Assembly: GCA_963575745.1 (NCBI GenBank)
Contig: CAUYUJ010019282.1
Coordinates: 200,680 to 264,679 of the forward strand
DNA: 64,000 bases
Direction: 5' to 3'
From: Prorocentrum cordatum
Lineage: Eukaryota > Sar > Dinophyceae > Prorocentrales > Prorocentraceae
Every line of letters begins with the position of its first letter. Within the stretch, counting starts at the first letter, position 1. The position numbers and the translations under genes were made by a program. Below are positions 22,150 to 36,000 of this stretch, one piece after another. Below the pieces are notes generated by a model. That model was not told where the DNA came from. It ran no database searches and saw only the letters and a list, made by a program, of their open reading frames with translations.

Positions 22150-22560
22150 CACCATCCCTGTCAAAAAACAATTCAAATCGCACTCTGCCTCCACATTTGG
22201 AGCATGCGCGGCCAACCCGATGCGGCCTCCCCCACCATCCCTGTCAAAAGGCATTGCAAAGTACACTTTGGAACAAAGTCTTGAGTCATGTTTGTGAGGC
22301 CCGTGAGCACTTCGTATTGTTTTTGATAAGGACGGCGGGGGTGTCAGCATATTCCCTGCTGCGCGCAGGGCTACCACTCCTGACAAAAAGAAACAATACA
22401 GCATGTACCTCGCGGCGAAATCTGAATCATGCGCGGCCATCCCGCGATCACTGTCAAGCGGTTTTTGACAGGGACGGCGGGGGTGGTGGCGCGTGGCCTG
22501 GTGTGCGCAGGCCCACCATACACAATGATGGGCATTGCTTTTCGACAAGGATGGCGGGGG
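22150..22560. repeat. CCATCCCTGTCAAAA motif in alternating orientation
   Basis: CACCATCCCTGTCAAAA occurs on the plus strand at about 22,151 and 22,233. Related sequence in the opposite orientation (TTTTTGACAGGGACGGCGGGGGT, 23 nt here cited only by its start TTTTTGACAGGG) occurs at about 22,464, with weaker versions at about 22,323 and 22,535. Copies are 80-130 bp apart and flanked by GGCGCAnnCTGGCC-like GC-rich sequence. The arrangement allows several alternative hairpins. Confidence 0.65.
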
Positions 22561-22974
22561 CCGACATGTTTCCAGATGTGTGCTGTCACGTGCGCAGGCG
22601 CATCTGACGCACTCTGCACGTGCCCCGAACGTTGCGCACCCGGCGCGGCTGGAGTGTGCGGCACAACTGGCGCACTCGGAGCACTTGGCGCATCTGGCGC
22701 AGCAGGCGTGCCTGCCACGCTCGGGCTCCAGGGGTGCCTGGCGAGCGTGGCGCCCCTGGCACGCGCGCCAGGCACCTAAGCGTCGCGCACCTGGGGTCGG
22801 CTTTGCTTCCCAGTAGCTGTCCATCCAAAGACTACCGCTGAACATGCTCAGGCTCGGGTGTTACTTACGTGTTGGGAGGGCGGGTGAGAGTGAGCTAGAC
22901 GGCTTGCGGGCGGGTGGGTAGCTTCATCCCTCCCCCTACCCCCTCCCCCCGAACCTGGACGGAGAGGTCGCGGG

Positions 22975-24050
22975 TCGTTGGAGCGCCCAAGACGGCCCAA
23001 GATCGCTCCAAGAGGGCTTTCGAAAGCCCAAGATGATCTCCGAGAGGGCCCAAGATACTCCAAGATAGCTCAAGATGAGTTCCAACGTGCTCCTAAGAGA
23101 CCCCAAGACCAGTCCAAGACGGGTCCAAATGGCCTCCGAGCCTCCCAAGGAGGCCCCCAAGAGAACAAAACCCGTTAATAACATACAGACAAGCAATGGC
23201 GTTAGCCCTCTCGCCCCTTCGCTTCCGATGGGCTCCCGAGGCCTCAAGATTGCTCCAAGAGGGCCCAAGATGACCCCAAGAGGGGCCCAGGATGGGACCC
23301 AAAGCGCCGAAGAGCGACCCAAGAACGCCCCAGGAGGGCCCCAAGAGGCGACGTTGGGGGTTCCAGAGGGGTGACGCGAATGAAGTACATCCCTCGTCGA
23401 TCAAGAAAAACATTGAAACACAATTGGTTTGACAGATATTGGCTTTTCGGGAGTACCCGTCGGAGACTTTTGGCCCATGGGAGCTCCAAGGTGGCCCAGG
23501 ACTCTTTAAGATGGCCCCCAAGATGCAGCAATGTGGTCCAAACTGGCCCATGATGGCTTCCAAGATACATCCAAGAGGCCCCATGGCTGCCCCAAGGCGG
23601 GTCCAAGTGGCCACGGAGACGCCCAAGGAAGCCCCCAAGAGGCCAACATCAGTCCCAAACCGAAGGACATCAATGATGTCGGCCGTCTCGCCCTTTCGCT
23701 TCCGATGGGCTTCCGAAGCCTCAGAATGTCTCCGGAATGATTCAATCAGAAGGGCCCCGAGATGGCCCAAGACGGCCCCCAAAGCGCCCAAGAGAGCCCC
23801 AACAACCCCGAAAGAGGGCCCTAAGAGGCGACGTTGGGGGCTCCAGAGGGGGGGCGCGAAATGGAACCCAACCGTATTCGATCGATGTCCTCCAAAAGGT
23901 TCCCAAGAAGACATCCAAGGCCCCCAAGAGAGCCCCACGGGGGCCCCAAGATGGCCCCAAGAGGCGCCCAAGCGGCCCCAAGAGGCTTCCATGGCGCCAC
24001 CCAAGAGGCTCCCAAGCGGCCCCCAGGAGGCCCCACGAGGCCCCACATCC
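22975..24050 (+). repeat. CCCAAGAGG-type minisatellite, copy C, with ~479-bp higher-order units
   Basis: The short unit is as in copies A and B. A long composite unit is repeated: AAGAGGCGACGTTGGGGG occurs at about 23,343 and 23,823, and CTCGCCCCTTCGCTTCCGAT or its CTCGCCCTTTCGCTTCCGAT variant at about 23,210 and 23,685. Spacing is about 475-480 bp. Open frames across it are Arg/Pro-rich on the plus strand and Trp/Leu/Gly-rich on the minus strand. Confidence 0.85.
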
Positions 24051-24069
24051 CTGATCAGCGCAACTCACC

Positions 24070-24345
24070 TGGACATCGCTGGTGGATGGGCTGGTGGACT
24101 TTTTCTCGCAACCGCAGGCGAGGGCGCCAGCGGCGAGTGAGGTCCGAGCGGGCCGCGCAAAAGCCGAATTGCCTAACGCCGACGGGCCGGGCTGGTGGGG
24201 TTACTTTTTTAGTCAGCGACCGCAGGCGAGCGCGCCAGCGGCGAGTCCAGTCAAAGCGGGGCACGAAGTCTGGTGGGGTTATTTTTTTTTACAGCCGCAG
24301 GCGGAAGCGCCAGCGGCAGGCGGTCACGGTGACTGGTGGGGTTAC
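24070..24345 (+). repeat. Short tandem triplication with shrinking units
   Basis: A unit containing GGCTGGTGGGG, a T-run and CCGCAGGCG...GCGCCAGCGGC starts at about 24,090, 24,191, 24,270 and 24,333, so successive lengths are about 101, 79 and 63 bp. The T-run varies between copies. Confidence 0.75.
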
Positions 24346-25494
24346 GCGAAGCATCAAAGTTAAGAAGGCCGTTCGGGTCGGGCTCCCTCATTGTGATGGT
24401 ATGAATAACCAACACGTCAAGAAAAAGGTGGAACGATTAAGAATAAGACGCAGAAAAGATATGAGAGAACGACAGCGACGACGAGCAAATCATTGAGAAC
24501 AACTGAACTTCGGGCAACACGGTACTCATAGCAAGAAAGTCGTGCGCACATGTGACACATCTATGCCCGTCGTGTCCTCTCGCCCTGGGCTATGCGCTGT
24601 ACAGGCATGGCGCATGACGATGAGGAGCACGAGGAGGAGGTTCGCGCAGGATGGGGCGGGAGGAAGAAGGGGAGGAGCAACAGGAAAAAAAGGACGCTGA
24701 GGAGGAGAAGGACCGACGAAAAGGCCAGGCCAGGCCGGCGGGAGGAACGAGTCCGACACCGCTGCCACACGCACCAGCGCGAGCTGTCCAAGAGTCCCCC
24801 TACGCCACCCTGCCGAAGCCCACGGTTGGCAGGATGGAGGGCCCACTCGACGTCCGGATGGAGCGCAGACGGCATCGACGCTACCTGTTCCTGCGCAGGA
24901 TGAAGGGCAGCGTCTTTCCAAAACGGATCTCTCACCTGAATTTCAAACCCATGGGGAAGTCGTCTGTTCAGGGGATCATTCGCGCAGTGAGAAAGGATGA
25001 TTGCACGGACGTGTGAGGAGGGGACTCGGGACGGGATGGTGCATCTTCAGCCACCGGTGATACATATTGAGTTTACGCTGGTCCCTTCTCATCCTCATGT
25101 TCGTCCTGCCCCATGGCCTATCATTCCGTCTTGCCACAACCGCAGTACGCTTGTCGCTGCTGCACTCCTCATATGTGCAACCGAGAACCGACCTAGAAGG
25201 GACTTAATTCTGCACGCGGAATACTCATCCAATGTGCTTGCCCAAGCTCTTTCGACATCGTCTTTAGACCTCGGGGCGCTGCCCAATATCCTGCAGGAGC
25301 TCTGCCGTTTTTGACATGTGATTGACAGCAGTCGCTCGGGTGCGGGCCATACCATTTCCCAAATCGAGCTCGGGCGGGGGATCCCCCCATCCTTCGTCAT
25401 CCCAAGCGCACCTGCAACAGAGAAGCAGGCAAAGGCCGCACACAGGCCGCACAGGGTGACAAAGCGCACGCATGTATGCATTTAGGGGGAGGCG
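24346..25494. other. No gene recognised
   Basis: Nothing with a family signature was seen. The minus-strand frame at 25,095-25,481 (128 codons) has plausible composition, but no motif and no upstream leader. Confidence 0.5.
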
Positions 25495-25625
25495 TGGCCC
25501 GACATCGGACAGGGACAACATCGGACAGGGACAACATCGGACAGGGACTCTGAGATCCGGCAGTTCTGGAGGCTGTATCGGGCGCCGCGGAACGCTCCAA
25601 AACGCTCTGAGACCGCTATGGGATA
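25495..25625 (+). repeat. Dispersed repeat R1, copy 1
   Basis: Three tandem ACAACATCGGACAGGG-like units (about 17 bp each) are followed by CTCTGAGATCCGGCAGTTCT and GGCTGTATCGGGCG. The same succession, diverged, is found at 52,955-53,120. Confidence 0.7.
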
Positions 25626-25675
25626 TTCTGGAACGATTTTTCCACATGTCCCAGCCCCGTCCGAGACCCACTGCC

Positions 25676-26984
<1,309 letters not shown>

Positions 26985-27605
26985 ATATGTATGTATATGC
27001 GTGCACATATGCCTACACACATACATGCGGACAGACATATATGCATGCATGCATACATGCATGAGTGCATGCACGCATGTATGGAATGCATGCGCGCATT
27101 ACATATTTACACACATACATACATGCATGCATACAGACATACAGACACATAATCAAGCATACATGAACACAAACACACAAATACATACATACAACACATC
27201 ACAACACAGTACACTACATTACATACATTACATGTTTACACAGCATTGCGTGCATACGCACATATATACATACATACAGACATACATACATACTTGCATG
27301 CGCACATCTACACATAAACACCTACATCCATCCACACATCGACACATACACATACGCACATACATGCACACATGCATGCATACATGCACATACATCAATC
27401 GATCCATACATCCAACTACCCTTTCCATACAAACATATATACATACAAACAAAAATACACACATACATACATACATACATGCATGCATGCACTACGGGCA
27501 TGCACATACATACATACATGCGGTTCATACATACATAGAGTGGATACATACGTACTACATATATATACACACATACATTCCACACATACACACATACATA
27601 CAAAC
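26985..27605 (+). repeat. ACAT/ACATGC tetranucleotide tract
   Basis: A long degenerate ACAT array (CATACATACATGCATGC and variants). Frames are His/Thr/Tyr- or Met/Cys/Val-rich. Similar tracts lie at 37.29-37.53 and 38.87-38.97 kb. Confidence 0.93.
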
Positions 27606-29499
27606 TTTGTTGGTCTGAAGGGCGAGAGCGAGTCTCTTCCGGTAAAAGCTAGGCGGGCTACGCGCAGCTCTAATTGGGGAGACAGGGCACAGGCGGGCGG
27701 GGCCTCAGGCGGCCGGAGGGCGGGCCGGGGCGCAGGCGGCGCCGAGGAGCTCGCACAGGAAAAGGAGCGCCTTGGACAGGAGCCGGAGGCGAAGATCTGG
27801 AGGGTGAGCGGCCTGGTGTCGCCGTCATCGGTGCTCCGTAAACACCGCCCTCAAATGCAGCATAAGAGGACGTCGTACGCGACCAGGTCGACGTCCAGGG
27901 GAGGGATGTCCACCATGAAAACGATGAGCAACGTTGGGCCACCGGATGGTGAGGAGGGGGCCCAGGGGGCAAGGAGGACCACGAAAGCGATGTGCAGCGT
28001 TGTGCCACCAGGTGGTCAGAGGCGGCCTGGAGTGGTAGTCCAATCCACGTCCATGGAGCAGCCGACAAGAGGTGCGGCCAGGGACAGGGCCGCCCGTGTC
28101 CGGCTGGATGTCGGTGGAATGCAGGGAGGGAACCTGACCTGCACAGTCAGCGCGTGAAGACGGGCGGGTGCCACGCACGATGCGCTGACGTCCGCGTGGC
28201 CAAGGGCCGGGCCTGAGCCGCGCAGCGCCAAGGCGAGCGGGGCCGCCGAGGCGGCACGGTGCAGTGCCCAGCACCGGGCCGAAGCCGCGCTGGGCCGGGC
28301 GCCGCCGCCACGGGAGGGGGGGAAGCGAGCGGGGGGGGGCCGATCGAACAGGGGGGAGAGAGGCCCATCCTGCGCCAGCCGAAGTCGCGTCAGCCTGCAC
28401 CGAGGGCGCGCACGTGGGGGGCGAGCACCCATGGTCACAGGTAGGACACAAGGTCCCACTGCAGGTAAAGACACGGCGTTCCACGCCAGTCGGCGACGCT
28501 CCAGTCCGCATCGCAGATGGGCACAGGGGGGCACCAAGTCCCAGATCCTTGAATACGGGAGAAGGGCTGGCTGGTGGCCTCTGCGGGCATTCTTTGAAGG
28601 CTGCAGGGACAGCGCCCAGAGGGCAGCCGGGAAGTGGGCCAGCCGCGGCCTGACCTCAGTCGGCCCCCACATCCGCGCACAGGGGACAACGGCTCCGATG
28701 GAAGGAAGGACCCCCCGATCCCTGGCGATCTCCAGGGGGGGGCAGGGGATGGAGGGCATCCCACCTTGCACCAGGGGGGCCCCGAGCGAGCGCACGTGAG
28801 TGCGGACAGGGAGCTATAAGAGGGATCCGCCCTGGGGTCAACCATCCAGTCCTTGCAAGGCATGCCGCGGTCTGCCAGCGCGGGCGGTGGAGACCATCCG
28901 GATCCGCTCCCAGCCCCCGCCCCCGACCCACCTCCGCGGCCTCAGTCCTGCCTGGCCTCCTTGGGGGAGCGGCCGGAGACGGCAGGGCGAGGGCGAAGGC
29001 GGCTGAGTCTGGACGGAGGAGTGGACGGGGAGCCCTGGAAACTTCTTCGCTCCTAGCTTCCATCAGGCGGGAGAACCCTGCGCCCCCTGAGATGGCGAGG
29101 GGCTGGGAAGATCTGGGGGTCCTCGACGCACACTTCCCCTCTAGGCAAGACCTGAACGGAAATCATGCACTCAGAGAAAATGCGCCGGGATGTCCAGAGC
29201 AGAGCCATCTTCGCACGGCTTCTCGCCATCATCACCTGTCTGGAGGGCGGGGGTAGCGCTACGAGACCCCAGGGGACTTCTTCTTCGTGAGGGGGGGGAA
29301 GAAAAGGAAAAGACGTGGTCCAGGTGGAATGGCAAGTAGCCGCGGCCCGTGGAACGCGGGCGCCACTGGGGCAGCGGGGCGCAGGCGGGGGGTAGAGGAC
29401 GACGCGCGGCCCCCAGCCAGGTGAGAGAAGCGGGGCGGGGGTCGGGGGCGCAGGTGGTGGGGGCGAGGGGCTGGTTGTGTCGTGCTGCGGCAGGGCAAG
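27606..29499. other. GC-rich stretch, no recognised gene
   Basis: Open frames up to about 260 codons exist on both strands, favoured by GC content. Minus-strand frames continue the direction of the coding-like region that follows, but no motif was recognised, and several changes of frame would be needed. An extension of the downstream gene's 3' part is possible. Confidence 0.4.
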
Positions 29500-32340
29500 G
29501 GGGGGTCAGGTCGACGGCTGGTCAGCGCCGCGGGCGTTTTTTCCAATCCAGGCGCCATGGTACCCGGAGCTGCGCGCCTGGTCCCCTTCGCGCCCGTTAC
29601 CCCTAGCGACCTCCCTTTTCCTCTGTGCGTCCTGGTATAGCCTCTGCTCCCGCTCCCAGTCCACGTAGACGCCTGCGCTGTGGGGCCACTCCTCCACGCG
29701 ATGGTTGTTGATGCTCATGTCATCCAGGAATTCGTCGATGATCCAACGTTGCCAGCGGCCCGGGTCGAAGGGGGCCTGGTCTTTGGATGCGCCTTTGCCC
29801 TGCCCCTTGCACATGCGCCTGCACCGCGAACGCCAGGCTGCGTTGAAGTGGTATCCCCCTTCCGTTTGCAGCCTCTGCAGGCGTGTGACTGCTGTCTCGT
29901 GTGGGAGGCGCTGCCAGCCAACGCGGAAGGTTGCCCGCGTCCGGCTGGCGTCGGCGTGGCGGCGATCGCCCCTGTGGTAAGAGTTGCGCGATTCTGGCTA
30001 GCGCCAGGGTGCGCTCCCTGCGCCCCTGCCAGTGTCGTGGTTCTGGTCCCAGTAGCGCTCCTTGGTTCTGTCCCAGTCCCTGGCGTCGTGTTTGCGCCAC
30101 GGTGCCCCCGCTGCGCCCCGGTTGCGGTCGCGGTCGCGGTCGCGGTCGTGCTCTCCTGTGCGGGTCCGGTCGGCCTCTCTGGACTCGTGCCTCACCGCCG
30201 TCGCACACGGCTCCCAGGCGACTGGCCCCCGCACCCTGCCGCGCGAGCGCTCGAGCTGGCGTGCAGCAGGGAGGGGGGCGAGTGCAGGTCGTGGGCCCCC
30301 CGGGCCTTTGGACCGGTTCCGCGCGTGCAGTTTCCGGTCGTCGGCCGCGGCCTCTGGGCGCACGATCGGCTCGGCGGGTGCGTGGGCGGCCCTCTGGTCG
30401 GCACTGCATGGGTCGTGCTCGGGACTGCTGCGCCGCTCGTTCCGAGGACTCGACTTGGCCTGGTGCTCTTCGACTGTGTCCGAGTCTGAGGACGAGGAGA
30501 CCAGATGGACTGCGCTTTGGGCCTCGGCGAGGCGCAGCTTCTGCTCTTGTGCCTGGTCGTCATTGGCAGTCGGGATCCTCCGCCTGAGGGGGCATGATGG
30601 GGCGCAGGTTCGATGGTGGGGTCCTGGGTGTCTGCCTGCGGCGAGTAGGGCTCGAGCTTGGGTCCGTCCTGCAGCCCCCCTGTGGGCGTCGCCTTATCTC
30701 CCCCAGTGGCGATGCCGAGCATGGGGCTGTCGCGGAGCACTGGTGCTTGCGTTCCGCGCACCTTGCCGCGGGCACTGTCCACAAAGACTGCTGCCCTGAG
30801 CGCTGCGTCTCCGCGGAGGACGTTTACGCGTGGCGCCCTGTCACCGACGCCCCATACATCCAGCCACTCGCTGCCGATCTGCACGAGTTGAATCCGCCCG
30901 CCCTGTTCGCGGGCCAAGACACTGAGGACAGGCACGAACGCTGCTCCACCAAAGGGCTGCGTCGACAGGGGCGCGGTGCAGTCCGCAATGCTGAACCACC
31001 TGGCGCGGGGGAGGGCATCACTCCTGATGGCCACGTAGCCGCCGCACTGGATGCCCGGGTTGTCCGTTGCAGTCGGGCCCAGGGGGCCCGCGATGGGCGT
31101 GTCCGGGACTCGACATTGCTGCCTTTCACGGCTGCCGTGCTCTGCGCACCTTCTGGGGGGTCCAGGTGTCGCGCCGACGGCTGGCGGCGCCCCGACAGAC
31201 TTGGTAGCTGCGGGTCTTGTGGCAGGCTGGGCTGGGGCCGGCTCATCGCCACGCGGAGTGGGCGGGAGTGGATGGGGAAGGGGTGAATCGCCATCGTGAG
31301 TGGGCGGGATGGGTGTCGGGCAGGGTGTCGGGCGCCTTCCCTAGGTGGGTCTTGTTGACTGGGCTGGGCTGGGTGTCTGCTCGGGACGCGCGCCCGCTCG
31401 GGGGCTTGTGTGCTGCTGGGCCCCGCTGGCGGTCGCGCTTCCTGTGAGCGGCCGGGCGCAAGCCGCGGCGTCGGGATCCCGGGCGAGGGGTGGCAATGCA
31501 GTGGGGAGGCGGTCGTAGTAGCTGCGCTCTGCCTCGTCCCAGGCGGCCGCGCGTCGCGGCACCTCCTCTTGGTTGGGGCGTGCTGGGCCTCCTGACGATG
31601 AGGCGGGGATGCCCAGCAGTGCGGGGAAAGGTCTGGCTCCTGCTCTTGGGCATGCGTCGGGGCCGCGTCTGTCGAGTACCCGGCTCACTGCTGACGGGGC
31701 CATGTCCCATTGGTGGATCCGGCATTGCGCTTGGCCAAGAACATTTCCCTCATCAGCTGCACGGGTGGGGGCCCGTGGACCAGGTTGAAGCCGTCGCGGA
31801 GTCCTTCTGGATCCGCGGCGTGCCCATATATGCCAAGGTAGGCCTGCCCTGGCCCCCGCCTGTGCCCCGTGCAAGGAGGGGCAGCCGTCACATCGCCAGA
31901 TGCCGACATTCTCCCTGTAGAAATGGGAGACCAGGCGGTCGTCGTTCGCGATGCTGGCTGAGGGGGTGGTTCCCACATTGAGGGGGTTCAGGTCGCCTTA
32001 CAGCGGGGCCAGTAGCTGGTCCAGGAGCGTTAGGGCCGTGGGCGCGGACGTCGGACACAGCCCTGGAAGGGCGCGCGTTGCTCGGACAGGCATGTCGTCG
32101 GGGCGGTCGTTGATCCAGCTCTTGAAGTCCACGTCGTCTGGAATGGGTTGCCGTTCGGCCATTGCCTTCGTAGTCCAGCAACATATGCAAAGCCAGGTCA
32201 GGTCCTTCCCCTGGTAGTACTCCGTCAGCATGTTGACGTTAATGGTTGGGCAAATTCACTTGCTGACGTTGGCACCTCTATCGTGCTTGAAAGGGGCCGC
32301 GCAGGCACCCTTGGCAGTACAAATCAGCTTTGTACTGTTC
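29500..32340 (-). pseudogene. Coding-like minus-strand region, downstream of the helicase, with cysteine-rich patches
   Basis: Several segments look coding by residue balance but lie in different frames: RNSTKLICTAKGACAAPFKH (near 32,320), DLTWLCICCWTTKAMAERQP with WINDRPDDMP (32,231-32,080), FYRENVGIWRCDGCPSLHG (near 31,915), YLGIYGHAADPEGLRDGFNL (near 31,840), ALPRARWFSIADCTAPLS (near 31,010), RDRDRDRNRGAAGAPWRKHD (near 30,145) and WQRWIIDEFLDDMSINNHRV (near 29,755). The CxxC patches suggest zinc binding. It probably belongs with the helicase region upstream, either as one very long gene or as a neighbour. Function not recognised. Frame breaks number at least five. Confidence 0.4.
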
Positions 32341-32350
32341 CTTCCTCCAC

Positions 32351-33040
32351 CTACTCTCGGCTGTCTAACCACGGGGGCCTTAGCGTCACTCCAGGGCGTG
32401 GCTCGAGCGGGGCGGGTGCGTCCAGGTGCAGGCGCGTGCATGAATATCCTCCACCTATCCAGGTGACGCCGCTTGCCTGTTTCGTCGGGTCGTCGGCGAG
32501 GCCGATGCCGGATCCAATCACGCGGACGTAGAGTGCACATATGGCGCGCTCGTGGACAGCCAAGGCCGACAGGTTGGCGGTGGACACGGTGCCCTCAACG
32601 ACCGCGAGGGTAGCCTGGGGCGGGAATTTCTTAGCCACTAGGCCCTCCCAGGTCGTGGGGCAGTTCGCACTCCTGGCCAGGGGGTGATGGTGGGCGACCG
32701 TGACTAAGCGGGACACCGCCGTGATCAGGAACTCCAGTGCCGAGTGCAGCTGCTTGAAGTGTTTCCACTGGAGTCCGAACAATGCGCCCAACTGGCCACG
32801 AGCGGTCTTATCGCGCGGGCGGCACGGCTCGCACAAGCCGAGGATGGCCTCGATCACGTCCCCGATGCCCTCGGCGCCCCCGCGCGGGCACAGACAGGCG
32901 CGTGGCTCTCGCTGTGCAAGCAGGGACAGGGCGAGGAGGATCCTGGCCTGGATGCCGCCCAGGGTCGCGCCGGTAATGTCCAGTAGGCTGCTGAGAACTG
33001 CGGCCGGGCTTTCTTTCGGACCCATGTTACAGGAAGGCAT
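32351..33040 (-). pseudogene. Coding-like segment of unknown function, 3' of the helicase
   Basis: A single open frame of 229 codons reads SSLLDITGATLGGIQARILL, GDVIEAILGLCEPCRPRD and HERAICALYVRVIGSG. Its composition is that of a folded, mostly helical protein. It directly follows the helicase tail on the same strand, in a different frame, and precedes the cysteine-rich segment at 32.3 kb. No family was recognised. It may be an internal part of one long broken gene. Confidence 0.4.
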
Positions 33041-36000
33041 GAAACACGGCCGTTGTGGGTGGCTCCTCGTGCTTTTGGCACCTGCAGGTAGATGGGCGCC
33101 AGCATTTGGGTCTGCGCCTGGGGGCGTCGGTGGGGATGCAGGTTTCCATGATATGCCACGCTGGCGGCATGTTCGGTCGGTCCCTTCTGGGCGGGATCAG
33201 GTTGGGGTCGAGTGTGCGCTGGTTGTCTTTGTCCGTGACTCCGAGTCCTATCGCCCGCGCGATGGTCGCGAAAACTGCAGCGTAGACCAGGTTGCCCGCG
33301 CCCAGTCCTACCAGCGCCGAGCAGCAGAAGAGGTACCCGTTCATGCTCCATCCCTTCCTGTCCCGAAGGCTGGGATCAGTAGGTTGGTCCGCGACGCCGC
33401 GCTGGTGCGGGCGTAGCCCGAGGCACCATAGCAGGCGCGGACCGAGTGCTGAGCAGCACAGTAGCCTCGTCGTTGCAACGTTGACGTCGTCCTCCAGGTC
33501 CTTCCAGCTGCGGTGGGCAGGAAGCGGTAGATCGGCGCGCGCCGAGAAGCCGGCCTGCTGCGCCTGCCGGGCCTTGATTACTTCCTTTTCCTTCCGTCTG
33601 CGTTCGGCCTCCGCCACGAGCCTGGCCGTCTCTTCAGGGTTGGCCGACCCGGGTATTTCGTCAAGGAAAACCATTGGGTCGGCCTTGGTCTGGCGCAGGC
33701 TTCCGTCTCGATTGACGCGGCATGCAAAGTCGAGGTCTGCCTTCCGGGCCCAGGTGCTCAGGTGATGGAGCAAAGCGTCCGTGGCCGCGCGGAGTGCGGA
33801 ACATCCTTGCGTCGGCAGTCATGATAGGTGACACTGTGAACGCGTCAGCCCCGCGTTGATGCGGTGCCGGTCGTCGACGTGGCCCCAATTTAGCATGGAT
33901 TTGGCCCGAGTGGTCGTGAGGATGACGAGGGAGGCCTCTTGCCCCTGGGCGGCGTCGATTGCGGTGGCGCGGATCGCCTCGCTCTCCAGGAGTTCTGGAA
34001 AGAGCTCTGCAATCCCGCCGAAGTGCTCACTCAGGCCGTTTGCCGCCGTGGCGCGATTGATCCATGCTCCTCCCGCGGGCCCCTTGGCGGCGTGAGAGGA
34101 GCTGGAGCTGCCCCGCCCTTGCTGTCGCATGGGGCTGGGGCCGTTCGTGTTCAGGTCCGTTCTGTCCCCTTGCGCCGCTCGCAAGCAACGCCTGATGTCG
34201 TAGAGCGCGCACGGGCGGCCAGCAAGTACGGGGGTCAGCTGGAGCTTGTACGCCGACTGTATGAGGATGGTGCTCTTGGTCCGTCTTACCCATGGTGCGA
34301 GGGCACTCACCAATGCAACCACTGTGCGCGCCTCGTGGATGTTTGCGCAGCCGTCCTGGACCTTGGACTGAACCTCTTGCGAGGGGATGTGGGCGAGCAT
34401 GAAGCGATGCCGGTCGTGGCTGGTGCCGCTGCTCCCTTTCGGGGCCACGCGCGCTGCCTTGCTCCTGAATCCTCCTGTGGCGTCGATCAGGGAGTCGTCA
34501 GGCTCGCAGTTGCCGTCCTCGCTCTTCGCTGCTTCGTATTCTTGGTCGGACAGCGGTCGTGCGAATGGCCACTCCAGTCCTTCAGCGCATGGCCGCTGCA
34601 GCAAGGGGCCCAGGATGGCGGAGATCAGTCTGCCCCCGTAGAACGCGGGCGAGAGCCACGCGAGCAGGGGCGGATGGATCCGATAGCACTCCTCTGGCGT
34701 GACGTTGCACTCGGGGATGTCTCCTATGGCTGCTGCGTGCTTGGCGAGAACGGAAACATCTAGCCCCCATTGGAGTGCCTGCTGGGATTTGACCGTCGGG
34801 CACAGCTGCCGCTCGTCGCCGAAGCGAACCGTCCTGGCCCCGCATCTGACGGCGCGGTTCAGGGACATGCCGGCGATGGGCTCGGACGTTTGTCCTGCCT
34901 CGTCGAAAACGCACAGGAGGAACTTATTATCCCGGAAGTCGGCGCCCGCTTCGTGCGCGGCCAAGATAAGTTTTGCCTCGGTAGCGACTTCCGCGCGAAG
35001 CTTGCGGAACCAGCTCGCATGCCCCACGGTGACGTCGTCCTCCGATGCGTTGTACATGCTGGCGTACTTGGCTGCGGGGGTGGTCGTTCTGGCCACGCTG
35101 CCCTTAACCTTCTCCTCGTGTGCGAGGCGCATTGCCGTGCGCGGGAACAGGTCCTTGTTGTCTGGGTTCAGGCTCTTTCTGAATTTTCTGCAAGGTTGCC
35201 CATGGACCCGCCGGCGCCGCCAAAGCAGCCCACTCCGAACCCTGGGGGGAGGCAAGACATGTAGTCGTCCGCCACGCATGCCGCGACCTTGGTCTTCCCC
35301 AGTCCCAGGAGGTCCGTGGCAGAGGGTGAGGAGGGCGTTCTGCGTCGCCAGCACGCAGCGTCGCTGGGCGTCGTCAGCGCGGCGCAGGTTACAGATGCGC
35401 GTAAGTTGTTCCTCCTTAGGGGCCGGCGATAGTCGCTGGAAAACACTGCCTGGGGAATCCTCCGCCAGTTGCTGCGTCAGTGCAGGTGCGCCGGTACGCG
35501 GGTTGGCACGGGGTTGGTCGGGGTCACCGATAGTGCGCTCCAGCGTCAACGAGGCCTGCGCAAGCAGGAGATCTGCCGCTTCTCCCTGGGCTGGCACGGC
35601 CAGGGCTCCGGCCTTGTTGTCGTAGTCCTCGCGTCGAAAGACAAGCGTCCAAACGATGGGCGGGAGGGCGGTGCCCCAGAGAGCCGCCCTGTTGCATCCG
35701 ATTGAAAAGAACTCCCGCATGGCCGCGTTGACCCCGTTGAATTGGGCCTTCCTCGTGGTGCGATCGGCCCTGTAGTACGCCTGGCCTCGGCAAGGCCTTG
35801 CAACTGCGTCAGCGGCGTCGTGGAAGGGGCCGTTTTTCTTGGCGTCGTAGTGGACTAGCGCGATTCCCGCGGGGCAGCTCCGATCTGCGCCTGGGACCCT
35901 GGCGCCGGGGGCGGGGGGCCAGACATGCGGCGAGGATTTGGAAATGAGAAAAGGGTTCGGGGCGCCTGCTGCCATGTCTCGCTCCGTCCATTCCACGGCC

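Noticed and set aside
27372-28157. 261-codon plus-strand frame
   Set aside because: Its first third is ACAT repeat and the rest is GC-rich without motif. The opposite strand is equally open.
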